Part shown: one piece after another, positions 1-8,997 of the stretch
Layout: every line of letters starts with the position of its first letter
How positions within the stretch are numbered: the first letter of the stretch is position 1
DNA from: Candidatus Poribacteria bacterium
GTDB taxonomy: Bacteria > Poribacteria > WGA-4E > WGA-3G
Direction of reading: 5' to 3'
Length of the DNA: 43,530 bases
NCBI GenBank assembly: GCA_012271015.1
Contig: JAAXHD010000122.1
Coordinates: 1 to 43,530, forward strand
Notes under the pieces: model-generated
Database searches by the model: none
Told to the model about the DNA's origin: nothing
The model's input: the letters and a program-made list of their open reading frames with translations, nothing else
Program-made: the position numbers and the translations under genes

Positions 1-1
1 T

Positions 2-1345
2 CCGGTTGCCTCTCCGTTTAATGACGGCGTTTTTTATGATGCCGAAGAACAGTTATTTAAAATGTGGTATCATGCTGGATGGTTCGATGGTGTTGGTTAT
101 GCAATCAGTGAAGATGGCTTACATTGGTATAGACCCATGTTAGATGTAGTACCAGCTACGAACAGGGTACTTCCGGTAAGGCAAGGATATCGGAGAGATG
201 GGGCCGCAGTCTGGTTAGACCCCCAAACAGACGACCCGAATCAAAGGTTTAAAATGTTTGTATACTTCCGTTCTCCTGACTGGTCAGGAGGGGAAGTTTA
301 TACCTCATTTGATGGTATCCACTGGGGGAAGCCAGTAAGAACGGGGCCTTGTGGGGATAATACGACTTTCTTCTACAATGCCTTCAGGAAAAAGTGGGTT
401 TACAGTATTAGGACCTCTAATCGTACGCTTGGACGCACCCGAAGTTATCGCGAACACGAGGATTTTATCAAAGGTGCTTCATGGAAGAAGGAAGATGTGG
501 TATTCTGGGCGAGAACTGATGAACTGGACCCAGCGGACCCTGACCTCGGATACTCACCTCAGCTATATGACGTTAACGCAGTTGCCTATGAGAGCGTGCT
601 TCTGGGCTTGTTTGCAATTTTTAAAGGTCCACCAAATGAACTATGTGCCATAGGGGGCTTCCCTAAGATTAATGAACTGGTGTTAGGTTATAGCCGCGAT
701 GGTTTCCATTGGCATAGACCTGTTCGCAGTCCTTTTATAGCCGCATCGCGAGAGGAAGGCAGATGGAATAGGGCTTATATTCATGCAGCAGGGGGTGGAT
801 GTTTGGTAGTGAATGATAAGATTTACTTTTATTTTGGTGCCTGGTCCGGAGAGTCACCTACACTCGGTAGACATATGTATGCAGGAGGTACGACTGGACT
901 CGCAATACTTCGCCGAGACGGTTTTGCTTCCATGAATGCCGGTTTATCTACTGAATCTTTAACAACGAGACCCGTGATATTTAATAAGGGAAACCAGCAT
1001 CTTTTTGTGAATACGAATACAAAAAATGGTATGATCCAAGTTGAAATTTTAGACAATCAAGGCAATGTGATTGAGCCATATTCCCATATAAACTGCGTTC
1101 CCATAAGCAAGGATACTACCTGTCAATTAGTAAGGTGGAAAAGTGGAGAAGATTTATCTGCCCTGGCTGGTAAGTCAGTGAAATTTAGGTTTTATTTAAC
1201 AAACGGACAGTTATATTCTTTCTGGGTCAGTCCCGATTTAACAGGTGCCAGCGATGGTTATGTGGCGGCTGGAGGTCCAGGATTTAGCACTGCCATTGAT
1301 ACCGTTGGCTCTTCTATATCCAAGAATCCGCTCGAAAGATCTTAA
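2..1345 (+). CDS. Partial glycosyl hydrolase-like beta-propeller protein (GH43/GH32-like fold), 5' end outside the window
   Basis: The frame is open from base 2 (PVASPFNDGVFYDAEEQLFKMWYHAG...) through the listed ORF start at 62. Repeated 'MWYHAGWFDGVGYAISEDGLHW', 'YTSFDGIHW' and 'LGYSRDGFHWHRP' blades resemble five-bladed propeller glycosidase-type proteins. Confidence 0.65.
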   Translation, partial: PVASPFNDGVFYDAEEQLFKMWYHAGWFDGVGYAISEDGLHWYRPMLDVVPATNRVLPVRQGYRRDGAAVWLDPQTDDPNQRFKMFVYFRSPDWSGGEVYTSFDGIHWGKPVRTGPCGDNTTFFYNAFRKKWVYSIRTSNRTLGRTRSYREHEDFIKGASWKKEDVVFWARTDELDPADPDLGYSPQLYDVNAVAYESVLLGLFAIFKGPPNELCAIGGFPKINELVLGYSRDGFHWHRPVRSPFIAASREEGRWNRAYIHAAGGGCLVVNDKIYFYFGAWSGESPTLGRHMYAGGTTGLAILRRDGFASMNAGLSTESLTTRPVIFNKGNQHLFVNTNTKNGMIQVEILDNQGNVIEPYSHINCVPISKDTTCQLVRWKSGEDLSALAGKSVKFRFYLTNGQLYSFWVSPDLTGASDGYVAAGGPGFSTAIDTVGSSISKNPLERS

Positions 1346-1374
1346 CTGTCGAACTTCTATCAAAGGAGCAGCCA

Positions 1375-2499
1375 ATGGATACATCATCTATACATCGGAG
1401 TCAAACCGACACCGTCACCCCAGCAAGCCGCGTGCATGACCTGCTGCGCCCGGAAGTGCTTCAGGCATTTGACCGCACATTCTTCGAGCGCGAAGGATAT
1501 TGGGTGTGGGAGGGTATACTGACCGATGCCGGCCGCAAGCGGTGGACGGAGAGCTTGCAGAAGCTACAGCAGATGAACGATGAGATCGTCATGGACACCG
1601 ACTGGGCTGCCATCGACTTCGCGGGCCGGGGGCTACAGCCGCCGTTGCCGGAGCAAATCACCCCGGAGTTTTTGGCGACTTGTTGCGGGGGCTCAGAGCA
1701 GATGCGCTTCATGCCACGAGGACTGATTGGATACATGCGCGACCACGGGCTGTTCGGTCCAGGTCCTGCGTTGGTGACACGCGGATACGAGTCCCAGGGA
1801 GTCATGCCGGAACATTTCTCTATTGGATACGACGAGTTCATCAAGGATGTCGCCACCGCCCACCCGCAGATGATGGAGCTGTTCACCAAACTTTTCGGTG
1901 ACCGCTTCATACTCGACCACTGCAACATGCTCAACCGGACGCCGGGCTCAATAGGGCGGCGGTGGCATGCTCACCAGTATCTGCAGGGGCAGTACGAGGT
2001 CGAAGATCCTATCGGTACCGGACACGCTCTTACCACCGAGTATCTGCAACGGCAGTGTATTCGGACGCTCTGCTACCCAGAAGGTGCAACCCTCGAGGAG
2101 GGCGGGGAACTTGGGGTCATCCCGGGTGCTCATCTCTACCGCATCCCGTACAAATGGAACACCGAGCGACCCGATGATGATGCCGCCATGAAAGCGGGAT
2201 GGCTGAAGGAAAAGATCCACGCCTTCACCGGCAAGCCGTTGGAAATGGTCCGCTTCTCGCTACCGCCCGGGAGCATGGTCTCGTTTCCCCATCACATGCC
2301 GCATCATGTCGGTCATCGCAAGTCAGGAACCCCGACCCGATGGGGCTTGCTGATAGCGTATCGGACACCAGACCCCGACGCAAGCCCGGCGAAGTGGACA
2401 AATGGCATACCTGCCCATTGGGTGGAACGGGCCGCGGCGGAAGGAAGGCTCTCCTCTGCGGCACGCCGAGTGCTTGAGGCGGACAATCCTCTCGACTGA
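1375..2499 (+). CDS. Phytanoyl-CoA dioxygenase (PhyH)-like family protein
   Basis: 374 aa; SD AAAGGAGC upstream of ATG. 'RRWHAHQYLQGQYEVEDP' and 'HHVGHRKSGTPTRWGLLIAYRTPDP' resemble the Fe(II)/2OG dioxygenase His/Arg regions of PhyH proteins. Confidence 0.65.
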   Translation: MDTSSIHRSQTDTVTPASRVHDLLRPEVLQAFDRTFFEREGYWVWEGILTDAGRKRWTESLQKLQQMNDEIVMDTDWAAIDFAGRGLQPPLPEQITPEFLATCCGGSEQMRFMPRGLIGYMRDHGLFGPGPALVTRGYESQGVMPEHFSIGYDEFIKDVATAHPQMMELFTKLFGDRFILDHCNMLNRTPGSIGRRWHAHQYLQGQYEVEDPIGTGHALTTEYLQRQCIRTLCYPEGATLEEGGELGVIPGAHLYRIPYKWNTERPDDDAAMKAGWLKEKIHAFTGKPLEMVRFSLPPGSMVSFPHHMPHHVGHRKSGTPTRWGLLIAYRTPDPDASPAKWTNGIPAHWVERAAAEGRLSSAARRVLEADNPLD

Positions 2500-2640
2500 T
2501 TGGACATTTCAAATGGACAAAATCCGGCTTCAGCCAAAGCGTTATGACTGACTTTGGTAGCAAAGTGCCATCCCCTATCCAGACGACCGACGGTTGGGAA
2601 ATCAGGAAAGAGAATAGGTAGTTTTACTGCACTCTGACAG

Positions 2641-4602
2641 ATGGACACGTCAAAACGGTTCGATACTCACTTAAACCCCACGAACAGCTCTGTTAGCGTA
2701 TCCTCGCGGGCAGTTCTCATTGGGCTCGTCTGTGCCGCCGGGGAATGTTTGATTGCGCCTTACAATGATTACGTGATTCGCAATGTCTTTCTCGCTGGCG
2801 GTCATTTTCCTGTCGGTCCATTTTTTGTCCTGACCCTCCTGGTGCTGATTGGCAACCGCATCTTGAGCGCAGTTTCTCCCAAACTCGCACTGTCGGCGGG
2901 TGAATTGGTGACGATCTGGTGTATCATGGCAGCCGCCTCCGGCATTCCTTCGACAGGCATGATGAGATATGCGTTTCGCCCGCTTGTCGCCTACCAGTAT
3001 TTTGCGACACCCGAAAATGATTGGGAAGCACTTTTCCATCAATATATTCCCCACTGGCGCGTTGTTCGTGATGAGAAGGCTATCAGATCCTTTTATGAAG
3101 GCATCGCTTTGGGTGAATCCATCCCCTGGGAGGCATGGCTGATACCTCTATTCGCCTGGACCCTTTACGTGTTTGTCCTCTACTTCGTTGTGATATGCCT
3201 CTCGGTGCTGCTGCGCAGACAATGGGTCGAGATTGAGCGGTGTAGCTTTCCGCTGGTTGTGTTGCCTGTGGAGATGGCAAACAACCCGCCGGGATCGAGA
3301 AATTCACTCTTCAGGAACAAAGCATTATGGGTCGGATTTGCCGTTCCCTTATGCATTCACACGTTGAATGGCTTTCATGCGTTCTTCCCTGGCGTGCCGG
3401 AATTTCCCGTCCGATTCAATCCCCATCCCTACTTAATTGAAAAGCCTTGGAGTGCACTGAAACCTTTGCAACTCAACTTGTATTGTTCCATAGTGGGGTT
3501 CAGCTATTTACTGCCGCTTGAGGTGTCGCTTAGCCTGTGGTTTTTCTTTCTATTTTTCAAACTCCAATGTCTTATCGGCTCGATGCTCGGTTTCCAAATC
3601 ACCAAAGGTCCAGGCGTGCAGTGGAACGCGTATTCGTTCAGTGCTTCTCAGGAAATCGGTGCGTGCCTCACCTTTGTCATCTACATCCTTTTCAAAGCAC
3701 GGCATCACATCAGAAACATGCTTGTCAGTGCCTTTCGCAAAAGCGATGACGCAAACGAGGCGATGCCCTCTGGTTTGACAATTATCGGTCTCATTGTCGG
3801 GATATTGCTGCTGGCGTATGCAAATCATCTGATGGGAATGTCGTTGGGATTCGCACTGCTTTTTGTGCTGGTGCTTCTTGGAATTTACATTGTCTTGACA
3901 TGGCAGGTCATCCACGGAGGAATCCCTTTTGTCAATCCTTCGTATTCAGCGCATTACGTTCTCTTTACCACGCTGGGTTCGGCGAGAATCAATCCTTCAA
4001 CCATGACATCGCTGTTTATGCATCCCGTCTCTCTCACGCGCGACTTGAGGGAGATTATGATGCCATATGTGGTAAACGGTCTCAAGGCGGCCGATGAAGT
4101 CAAGGTCAGACGGAGGGGGCTGTTAATAGCTATGGGCGCGGCGATGGTTATCGGAACCCTTGTCTCATATTATTCCGTCCTCAACGTCAGCTATGCACAC
4201 CGTGCGCCGTACACAGGTGGGGCAGGCGACATGCGGTGGCTGACTTCTGTGCTCGTTAGTGCCGATACCGGGACGGACTGGACGAACACAGGTTTTATGG
4301 TCGGCGGCAGCCTTTTCATGGGGCTGTTGATGTGGCTGAGAAGGATTTTCGTGTGGTGGCCGCTTCATCCAATCGGGTATACAATGCTGAGTTCTTGGGC
4401 CTCATTAAAGCTGTGGCCCTCAATCTTTCTAGGCTGGATGATGAAGTATATTCTCGTCAGGTACGGGGGATTGAGAATGTATCGAAGTGCGAGGCCGATA
4501 TTCCTTGGGCTTGTGCTTGGCGAGATGACCTGCGCTGGCATCTGGGCACTTGTTGGAATGGCAACGGGCATCAGCACGGGTTATCGAATCTTGCTGAGTT
4601 AA
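2641..4602 (+). CDS. Large polytopic membrane protein, DUF6785/DUF6784-like
   Basis: 653 aa with many hydrophobic segments; 'APYNDYVIRN..AGGHFPVGPFF', 'ERCSFPLVVLPVEM' and 'WWPLHPIGYTM' recall the DUF6785/6784 family (from memory). Confidence 0.6.
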   Translation: MDTSKRFDTHLNPTNSSVSVSSRAVLIGLVCAAGECLIAPYNDYVIRNVFLAGGHFPVGPFFVLTLLVLIGNRILSAVSPKLALSAGELVTIWCIMAAASGIPSTGMMRYAFRPLVAYQYFATPENDWEALFHQYIPHWRVVRDEKAIRSFYEGIALGESIPWEAWLIPLFAWTLYVFVLYFVVICLSVLLRRQWVEIERCSFPLVVLPVEMANNPPGSRNSLFRNKALWVGFAVPLCIHTLNGFHAFFPGVPEFPVRFNPHPYLIEKPWSALKPLQLNLYCSIVGFSYLLPLEVSLSLWFFFLFFKLQCLIGSMLGFQITKGPGVQWNAYSFSASQEIGACLTFVIYILFKARHHIRNMLVSAFRKSDDANEAMPSGLTIIGLIVGILLLAYANHLMGMSLGFALLFVLVLLGIYIVLTWQVIHGGIPFVNPSYSAHYVLFTTLGSARINPSTMTSLFMHPVSLTRDLREIMMPYVVNGLKAADEVKVRRRGLLIAMGAAMVIGTLVSYYSVLNVSYAHRAPYTGGAGDMRWLTSVLVSADTGTDWTNTGFMVGGSLFMGLLMWLRRIFVWWPLHPIGYTMLSSWASLKLWPSIFLGWMMKYILVRYGGLRMYRSARPIFLGLVLGEMTCAGIWALVGMATGISTGYRILLS

Positions 4603-4681
4603 AATGACTAAAATGCCCGGCGAAGGCGACAGATATAAAGAGAGGGATTTTTCAGCGAAAAGGTTTAATGTATAACGTGAA

Positions 4682-4931
4682 CTCGATGTAGGTCCGTAGG
4701 CTGGGTTGAACGGATCCGACTCAAAACGCCATCGAGAAAATAGACTTTCAAAGAAATCAAGAAGCATGAAATTACCACAACACGAGTGAAACTCAACGTC
4801 TTCCGACTGTTATCGCGTTTGTATTGTCGGGTTTCGCTATGCTTCGTTCTAAGTCGTGTTGCTTGAGAATGTGGATTTTGCACATACCCGGAAGAATTTC
4901 TTGTTTTACCACTCAACCCAACCTACGGTCC
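4682..4931. repeat. Intergenic segment bounded by inverted GTAGGYTGGGTTGA repeats
   Basis: GTCCGTAGGCTGGGTTGAACGG near 4690-4711 and, inverted, ACTCAACCCAACCTACGGTCC near 4911-4931. A related solo copy (ATCCGTTCAACCCAACTTACGG) lies near 40056-40077. Confidence 0.5.
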
Positions 4932-4934
4932 CAT

Positions 4935-5624
4935 CTACATTTTTATGACTGAATTTGTATTTCTTAGACCGAACTCACGTTGTGTCGTTTGGGCTCTCAT
5001 ATAGGCATCCGCTCTCTCAAAATCTTGGGGTGTGTTGATATTGAAAAAGGACATGCCCTCCGGATCGAACTTCTGCCAGACTTCAGGCGAAACGTTCTTG
5101 ATGTGTGCCCGTTCCTGCAAGGCATGGACGCGTAACTCAGATTCCCGTAGCATCAACTCTATGATAGGTAGACAACGCTTGGAATAGGCGGCGCACAAGG
5201 TTTGAAGAATTGTCTGCGTGTTGTCGTGATGGGTAAAAGTCTCAGGCATCACCGCGTCATATTCACCCAGGATAGAAACGAGATAGGTGAGTAATTTCGG
5301 TTCCAAGAACGGACTATCGCACGCGACACAGAGGACAGCATCGTGTGAAGCATGCGTCAAACCGCTATAGATGCCTCCCAACGCGCCGGTGCCCGGAAAA
5401 ATATCACCGTGCATTGATACACGGAGGTGTGCATATTCAGTAGGGCTGTTGGTGACGAGCAGGAGTTCGTCCGTGATAAGGTGCATACGGCGGATAACAT
5501 GTCCAATAAGTGAATTGTCTCCGAGCTGCATCAACGCCTTATTTTCTCCCATCCGCCGACTCTTACCACCCGCGAGGATGACACCTGTAATTGGAAGTGG
5601 ATTTTTATGCGCGTCCAGTAACAT
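4935..5624 (-). CDS. mobA: Molybdenum cofactor guanylyltransferase (MobA-like NTP transferase)
   Basis: 'PITGVILAGGKSRRMGENKALMQLGDNSLIGHVI' is the nucleotidyltransferase signature and 'LCVACDSPFL' fits MobA. ATG at 5624 is preferred over the TTG at 5630; it overlaps the upstream gene end. Confidence 0.82.
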   Translation of the reverse strand: MLLDAHKNPLPITGVILAGGKSRRMGENKALMQLGDNSLIGHVIRRMHLITDELLLVTNSPTEYAHLRVSMHGDIFPGTGALGGIYSGLTHASHDAVLCVACDSPFLEPKLLTYLVSILGEYDAVMPETFTHHDNTQTILQTLCAAYSKRCLPIIELMLRESELRVHALQERAHIKNVSPEVWQKFDPEGMSFFNINTPQDFERADAYMRAQTTQREFGLRNTNSVIKM

Positions 5625-6795
5625 CGACAATTAACTCACCTACCTGTTGTAGACTTTCTATATTAAGCAGGGTACATCTATCCTGTTTTGAATGGACTTT
5701 TAAAGCGACACGTCCTACATCACCCGCTGTTAATGTAACCGTTTCAAATCCGTGACTTGCAATCGGAATGCTATCCAGTCCTACACCAATGGGTAGGTGG
5801 CGTTCCGACACCTGTATGCCAAGCGACTCACCCGATACCTGCAACCGATCTGCCAATACATTCGCCGTCCGGACAGGAGGAATTCCATAGCCTGCAACGA
5901 CGTTAACGCCGTTACCAACGCCTAATCCGTCTAAATTGATAACATAGGTATTTTCTTGGTCATATTTATCAGCATGTTTTTGGACATAGCGCAACGCACC
6001 GCACATACCATACTCTTCCGCACCAGCGGCAAGAAATGTAATAGATTTTTTCTCGCCACGTGCCATCAATACACCCGCGACTTCAAGCATAACGCCAACG
6101 CCAGAGGCATTATCGAAACCTCCATGAGAACGGTTCTGTGTGAAATTGATTTGCAAGAGCAGCAGACAGAACGTAGTTGTTCCAGCGACCCCCCAGATAA
6201 TGAGATCGGACAACCAGCCGAGGATGATGTGATCGGGGAACCAGCCGAGGATGACGACGTTAATCACCATTATAGTTGTCAGAGTGGTTAGTCCAACAAT
6301 CGCTATACCGTAAGCCACAGCCCGTACAGCAATCGGCAATACCTGTGATTTGGAATCGTAATGTGCAACGAATAGGAGGACAGGCGTATTGTCATTCGGT
6401 TTTCTACCGTTTGTCGCAACAATGTTCTCCGAATGATGCTTTCTACCGACATCATACAACCCTTCAAACCGTTTTTGCCATTGATTAAAAAGCAATGCTA
6501 CGGAGAGACTGAGTAGGCAGACAAGACATATAAGTATTGGAAACCGTTCACCGAACCACGGGACGGAGAGGACGACCAGAACGAAAAGGCCACAGAGGAG
6601 ACGAGGTAATACCTCAGCAGGAAACTTTGTAAAAGAAAAAGGTTCCCGTGTAACATCCAACCCTAATTCTGAGAATTGTTGGACGATGTAATCTTGTGCC
6701 TTTGCTTCGCCCGCGCTACCCACCAGTCTGGGAAAGGCAAGTTGTGTGATGTGGTGGTACGCACGCTTTGCGTCATAAGTCAGGTTTGTATCCAT
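5605..6795 (-). CDS. M28 family metallopeptidase with internal transmembrane segments
   Basis: 'LLFVAHYDSKSQ', 'GGFDNASGVGVMLEVAGVL', 'FLAAGAEEYGMCGALRYVQKH' and 'HSKQDRC' match M28 zinc-ligand motifs. Confidence 0.85.
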   Translation of the reverse strand: MDTNLTYDAKRAYHHITQLAFPRLVGSAGEAKAQDYIVQQFSELGLDVTREPFSFTKFPAEVLPRLLCGLFVLVVLSVPWFGERFPILICLVCLLSLSVALLFNQWQKRFEGLYDVGRKHHSENIVATNGRKPNDNTPVLLFVAHYDSKSQVLPIAVRAVAYGIAIVGLTTLTTIMVINVVILGWFPDHIILGWLSDLIIWGVAGTTTFCLLLLQINFTQNRSHGGFDNASGVGVMLEVAGVLMARGEKKSITFLAAGAEEYGMCGALRYVQKHADKYDQENTYVINLDGLGVGNGVNVVAGYGIPPVRTANVLADRLQVSGESLGIQVSERHLPIGVGLDSIPIASHGFETVTLTAGDVGRVALKVHSKQDRCTLLNIESLQQVGELIVDVTGRA

Positions 6796-6801
6796 CCGAA
6801 T

Positions 6802-8196
6802 TTATTCTGTGCCTAATTCTGACCGAAACCGTTTTGCCAGATGTCCACTGAGTGTCCGAGCGATCTCGCGTTCCGATTCGGCGATGTTATAGCGTTCGCA
6901 CGGATCGTTCTCCAGATCGTATAACTCCGTCACATCACTGTAGTTTTCGATGAGTTTATGCGTTGCTGTCCGAATACACCGAAAGTTTCGGAGGGCACTC
7001 ACGGTTTCGGTGCGGTGTATTTGGGATTCACCACGAAGGACAGGCGCGATAGACCTCGCGTCAATACGCGGTAACACAGGCACACCCACTAACTCACATA
7101 TCGTCGGATTCAGATCAATCAATTCGACTAAACTCTCCGAAGTCTTGTTTCCTGCAATGCCGGGTCCGGCGACGAGGAGTGGCACCCTGAGCGACGCTTC
7201 ATAAGCGACACTCTTCGTGTAAAGCCCGTGGTCACCGAGCATCTCTCCATGGTCACTTGAATAAATGATATAGGTATTGTCGAGCATTCCGCGCTCCTCA
7301 AGTGCGTGGAGCATTGCCCCGATTTGGTCGTCAATCAATTCCGTTGCGGCGCAGTACTGCTGTCGCGTCAGGGTAATCTCCTCAGGACTAATATCAACGA
7401 CCCGTCGTTTCACCCATTCAGGTTTTCCCACCATATCACCAACGATAGCAGAAGGCATCTCTGCGTTCCGATACTTATCCCCGTACTCTGTAGGTGGATC
7501 GAAGGGGTCATGGGGTCCGACAAAACTCACGAACATATACCATGGAAAATCATCGGGGATGTTCTCAATAAATTCGGTTGCCCGTCTGCCGATATAGGTA
7601 TCAGCGAAATCTTCTGTCGGGAGCACAGAATCGTGAGAACCGTTTTTAATCCAACCACCGCTACTGCGTTTCTGATAATCTTCGTGGAACGCTTTGAGCA
7701 TCCCTTTTGCCTGAAGGTAGTGTGTATAAGGACCGATGGGGGTTGGCGAACTGCCGGCATGCATCTTGCCTTCACACTCTTCAGGATGTGTGAATCCCCA
7801 ACTATAGGTGCGTGGACGATCACCGTAGCGTCCGTTATAGCCATCGGGTTTGGCAAGGTCGAGTTTCCCAACGCACCCAACGCGGTAACCGTGATCGCGG
7901 AGTTGCTGATAGTAGGTCGGCACGGTAGCGGGTAGGAAACTTCCGTTGTCTACTGCTCCCAATCGTGAAGGTTGCAGTCCCGATGCGAGGGCGATGCGGG
8001 ATGGCGCACAGACCGGGGCATTCACTGTGCAGTTGGAAAAACTCACACCTGTTTCCGCCAAACGTCGTAAATTTGGGGTATTGAGTGCAGTCGGAGCATT
8101 TTCGTCAGTCTCCAGATAATCGTATCGGTGCTGGTCCGACATGATAAAGAGAACGTTCGGTCTATCTGTTTTTCGGGTCATTTTTTCTCGTTTCAT
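6802..8196 (-). CDS. Type I sulfatase (formylglycine-dependent)
   Basis: 'RPNVLFIMSDQHRYD' and 'NAPVCAPSRIALASGLQPSR' contain the CxPSR formylglycine motif; 'YSSDHGEMLGDHGLYTK' is conserved in sulfatases. Confidence 0.92.
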   Translation of the reverse strand: MKREKMTRKTDRPNVLFIMSDQHRYDYLETDENAPTALNTPNLRRLAETGVSFSNCTVNAPVCAPSRIALASGLQPSRLGAVDNGSFLPATVPTYYQQLRDHGYRVGCVGKLDLAKPDGYNGRYGDRPRTYSWGFTHPEECEGKMHAGSSPTPIGPYTHYLQAKGMLKAFHEDYQKRSSGGWIKNGSHDSVLPTEDFADTYIGRRATEFIENIPDDFPWYMFVSFVGPHDPFDPPTEYGDKYRNAEMPSAIVGDMVGKPEWVKRRVVDISPEEITLTRQQYCAATELIDDQIGAMLHALEERGMLDNTYIIYSSDHGEMLGDHGLYTKSVAYEASLRVPLLVAGPGIAGNKTSESLVELIDLNPTICELVGVPVLPRIDARSIAPVLRGESQIHRTETVSALRNFRCIRTATHKLIENYSDVTELYDLENDPCERYNIAESEREIARTLSGHLAKRFRSELGTE

Positions 8197-8405
8197 AGTT
8201 GAATTGCAATTGCCTGATACCCATTCTCAGCAAGAGTGATGGCTTCCTTTCGATTGATTTCCAGTATCTCTCCAAGGGTGATTTTCAGTGTATCCAGCAA
8301 CTCGTCGCTTGTTCTTTCTTGGCAATTTACGCTGGGGATTTCCTGGATACCCCCGACCCACCACTCTCCGCGTTGTTGAATAAGCGCGGTGTAGGTATGT
8401 GTCAT
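8193..8405 (-). CDS. HicB-like type II antitoxin family protein
   Basis: 70 aa 'TYTALIQQRGEWWVGGIQEIPSVNCQERTSDELLDTLKITLGEILE' fits a partial RNase H-like HicB fold. Upstream 'AAAAAGGAGAACCTCATG' gives a strong SD. ATGA overlap with the sulfatase start. Confidence 0.7.
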   Translation of the reverse strand: MTHTYTALIQQRGEWWVGGIQEIPSVNCQERTSDELLDTLKITLGEILEINRKEAITLAENGYQAIAIQL

Positions 8406-8515
8406 GAGGTTCTCCTTTTTCTATTGTTTAAAATATTATACATGTGGACCCACATATTCTCAATTAAAAACTGCTATCAATTAGCATCGCATGTCCCTAA
8501 AACGTTCTCAACTTC

Positions 8516-8544
8516 TTGCCATAATTTGTGGCGTATGCTATTAT
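8516..8544 (+). promoter_or_regulatory. Sigma70-type promoter upstream of the VOC gene
   Basis: TTGCCA (8516-8521), 17 bp spacer, TATTAT (8539-8544), with TGC directly before the -10 (extended -10). About 30 bp upstream of ATG 8575. Confidence 0.6.
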
Positions 8545-8574
8545 GTGTTCATAATTCTCAAAAAGGAGATTCAC

Positions 8575-8997
8575 ATGGCAGTTTTTTTACATACACGGGT
8601 TCGCGTCAGCGACCTTGACGGTTCCATCAATTGGTATTGCGACCACATGGGGTTCAAAGTCCTCAGTCGGAGCGACAAATCCCCGGCGGGCAATCAGATC
8701 GTCCATCTTGAACTTCCGGGCAATGCACACACATTAGAGTTAACCTACTCGCCTGACTTCGATCTTCAGGTGCAAGAGGATCTAATGCACTTTGCCATCG
8801 GCGTTCCAGATATTGTCGAATTTTGCGACGGGTTAGAGAAAGCAGGATTGGAAATTTGGCCCGATGAATGGCGCGAGCAGTTCACATCAGGTGGAATGAA
8901 AATGGCGTTCGTCACCGACCCGGACGGCTATGAAGTCGAAATCTTAGAGCGTGCAGATGCCTCTGGTGATCCGCTCGACGTTCTTGACGAGTCTTAG
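8575..8997 (+). CDS. VOC family (glyoxalase/bleomycin resistance-like) protein
   Basis: 'MAVFLHTRVRVSDLDGSINWYCDHMGFKVLSRSD...FVTDPDGYEVEILER'. Start set at 8575 because of SD AAAAGGAG and a promoter downstream of the 8491 ATG. Confidence 0.85.
   Translation: MAVFLHTRVRVSDLDGSINWYCDHMGFKVLSRSDKSPAGNQIVHLELPGNAHTLELTYSPDFDLQVQEDLMHFAIGVPDIVEFCDGLEKAGLEIWPDEWREQFTSGGMKMAFVTDPDGYEVEILERADASGDPLDVLDES

Noticed and set aside
4665-4916. 83 aa minus-strand ORF
   Set aside because: Lies wholly in the inverted-repeat-bounded block; no SD and no recognisable family.
7306-7935. 209 aa plus-strand ORF in the sulfatase
   Set aside because: Antisense shadow of the conserved sulfatase coding sequence.
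8491-8574. N-terminal extension of the VOC protein
   Set aside because: The sigma70-like promoter at 8516-8544 lies inside it and a strong SD precedes ATG 8575.
8193-8575. HicA toxin gene next to the HicB-like gene
   Set aside because: No ORF with HicA-like sequence found on either strand upstream or downstream; the downstream partner is the sulfatase.
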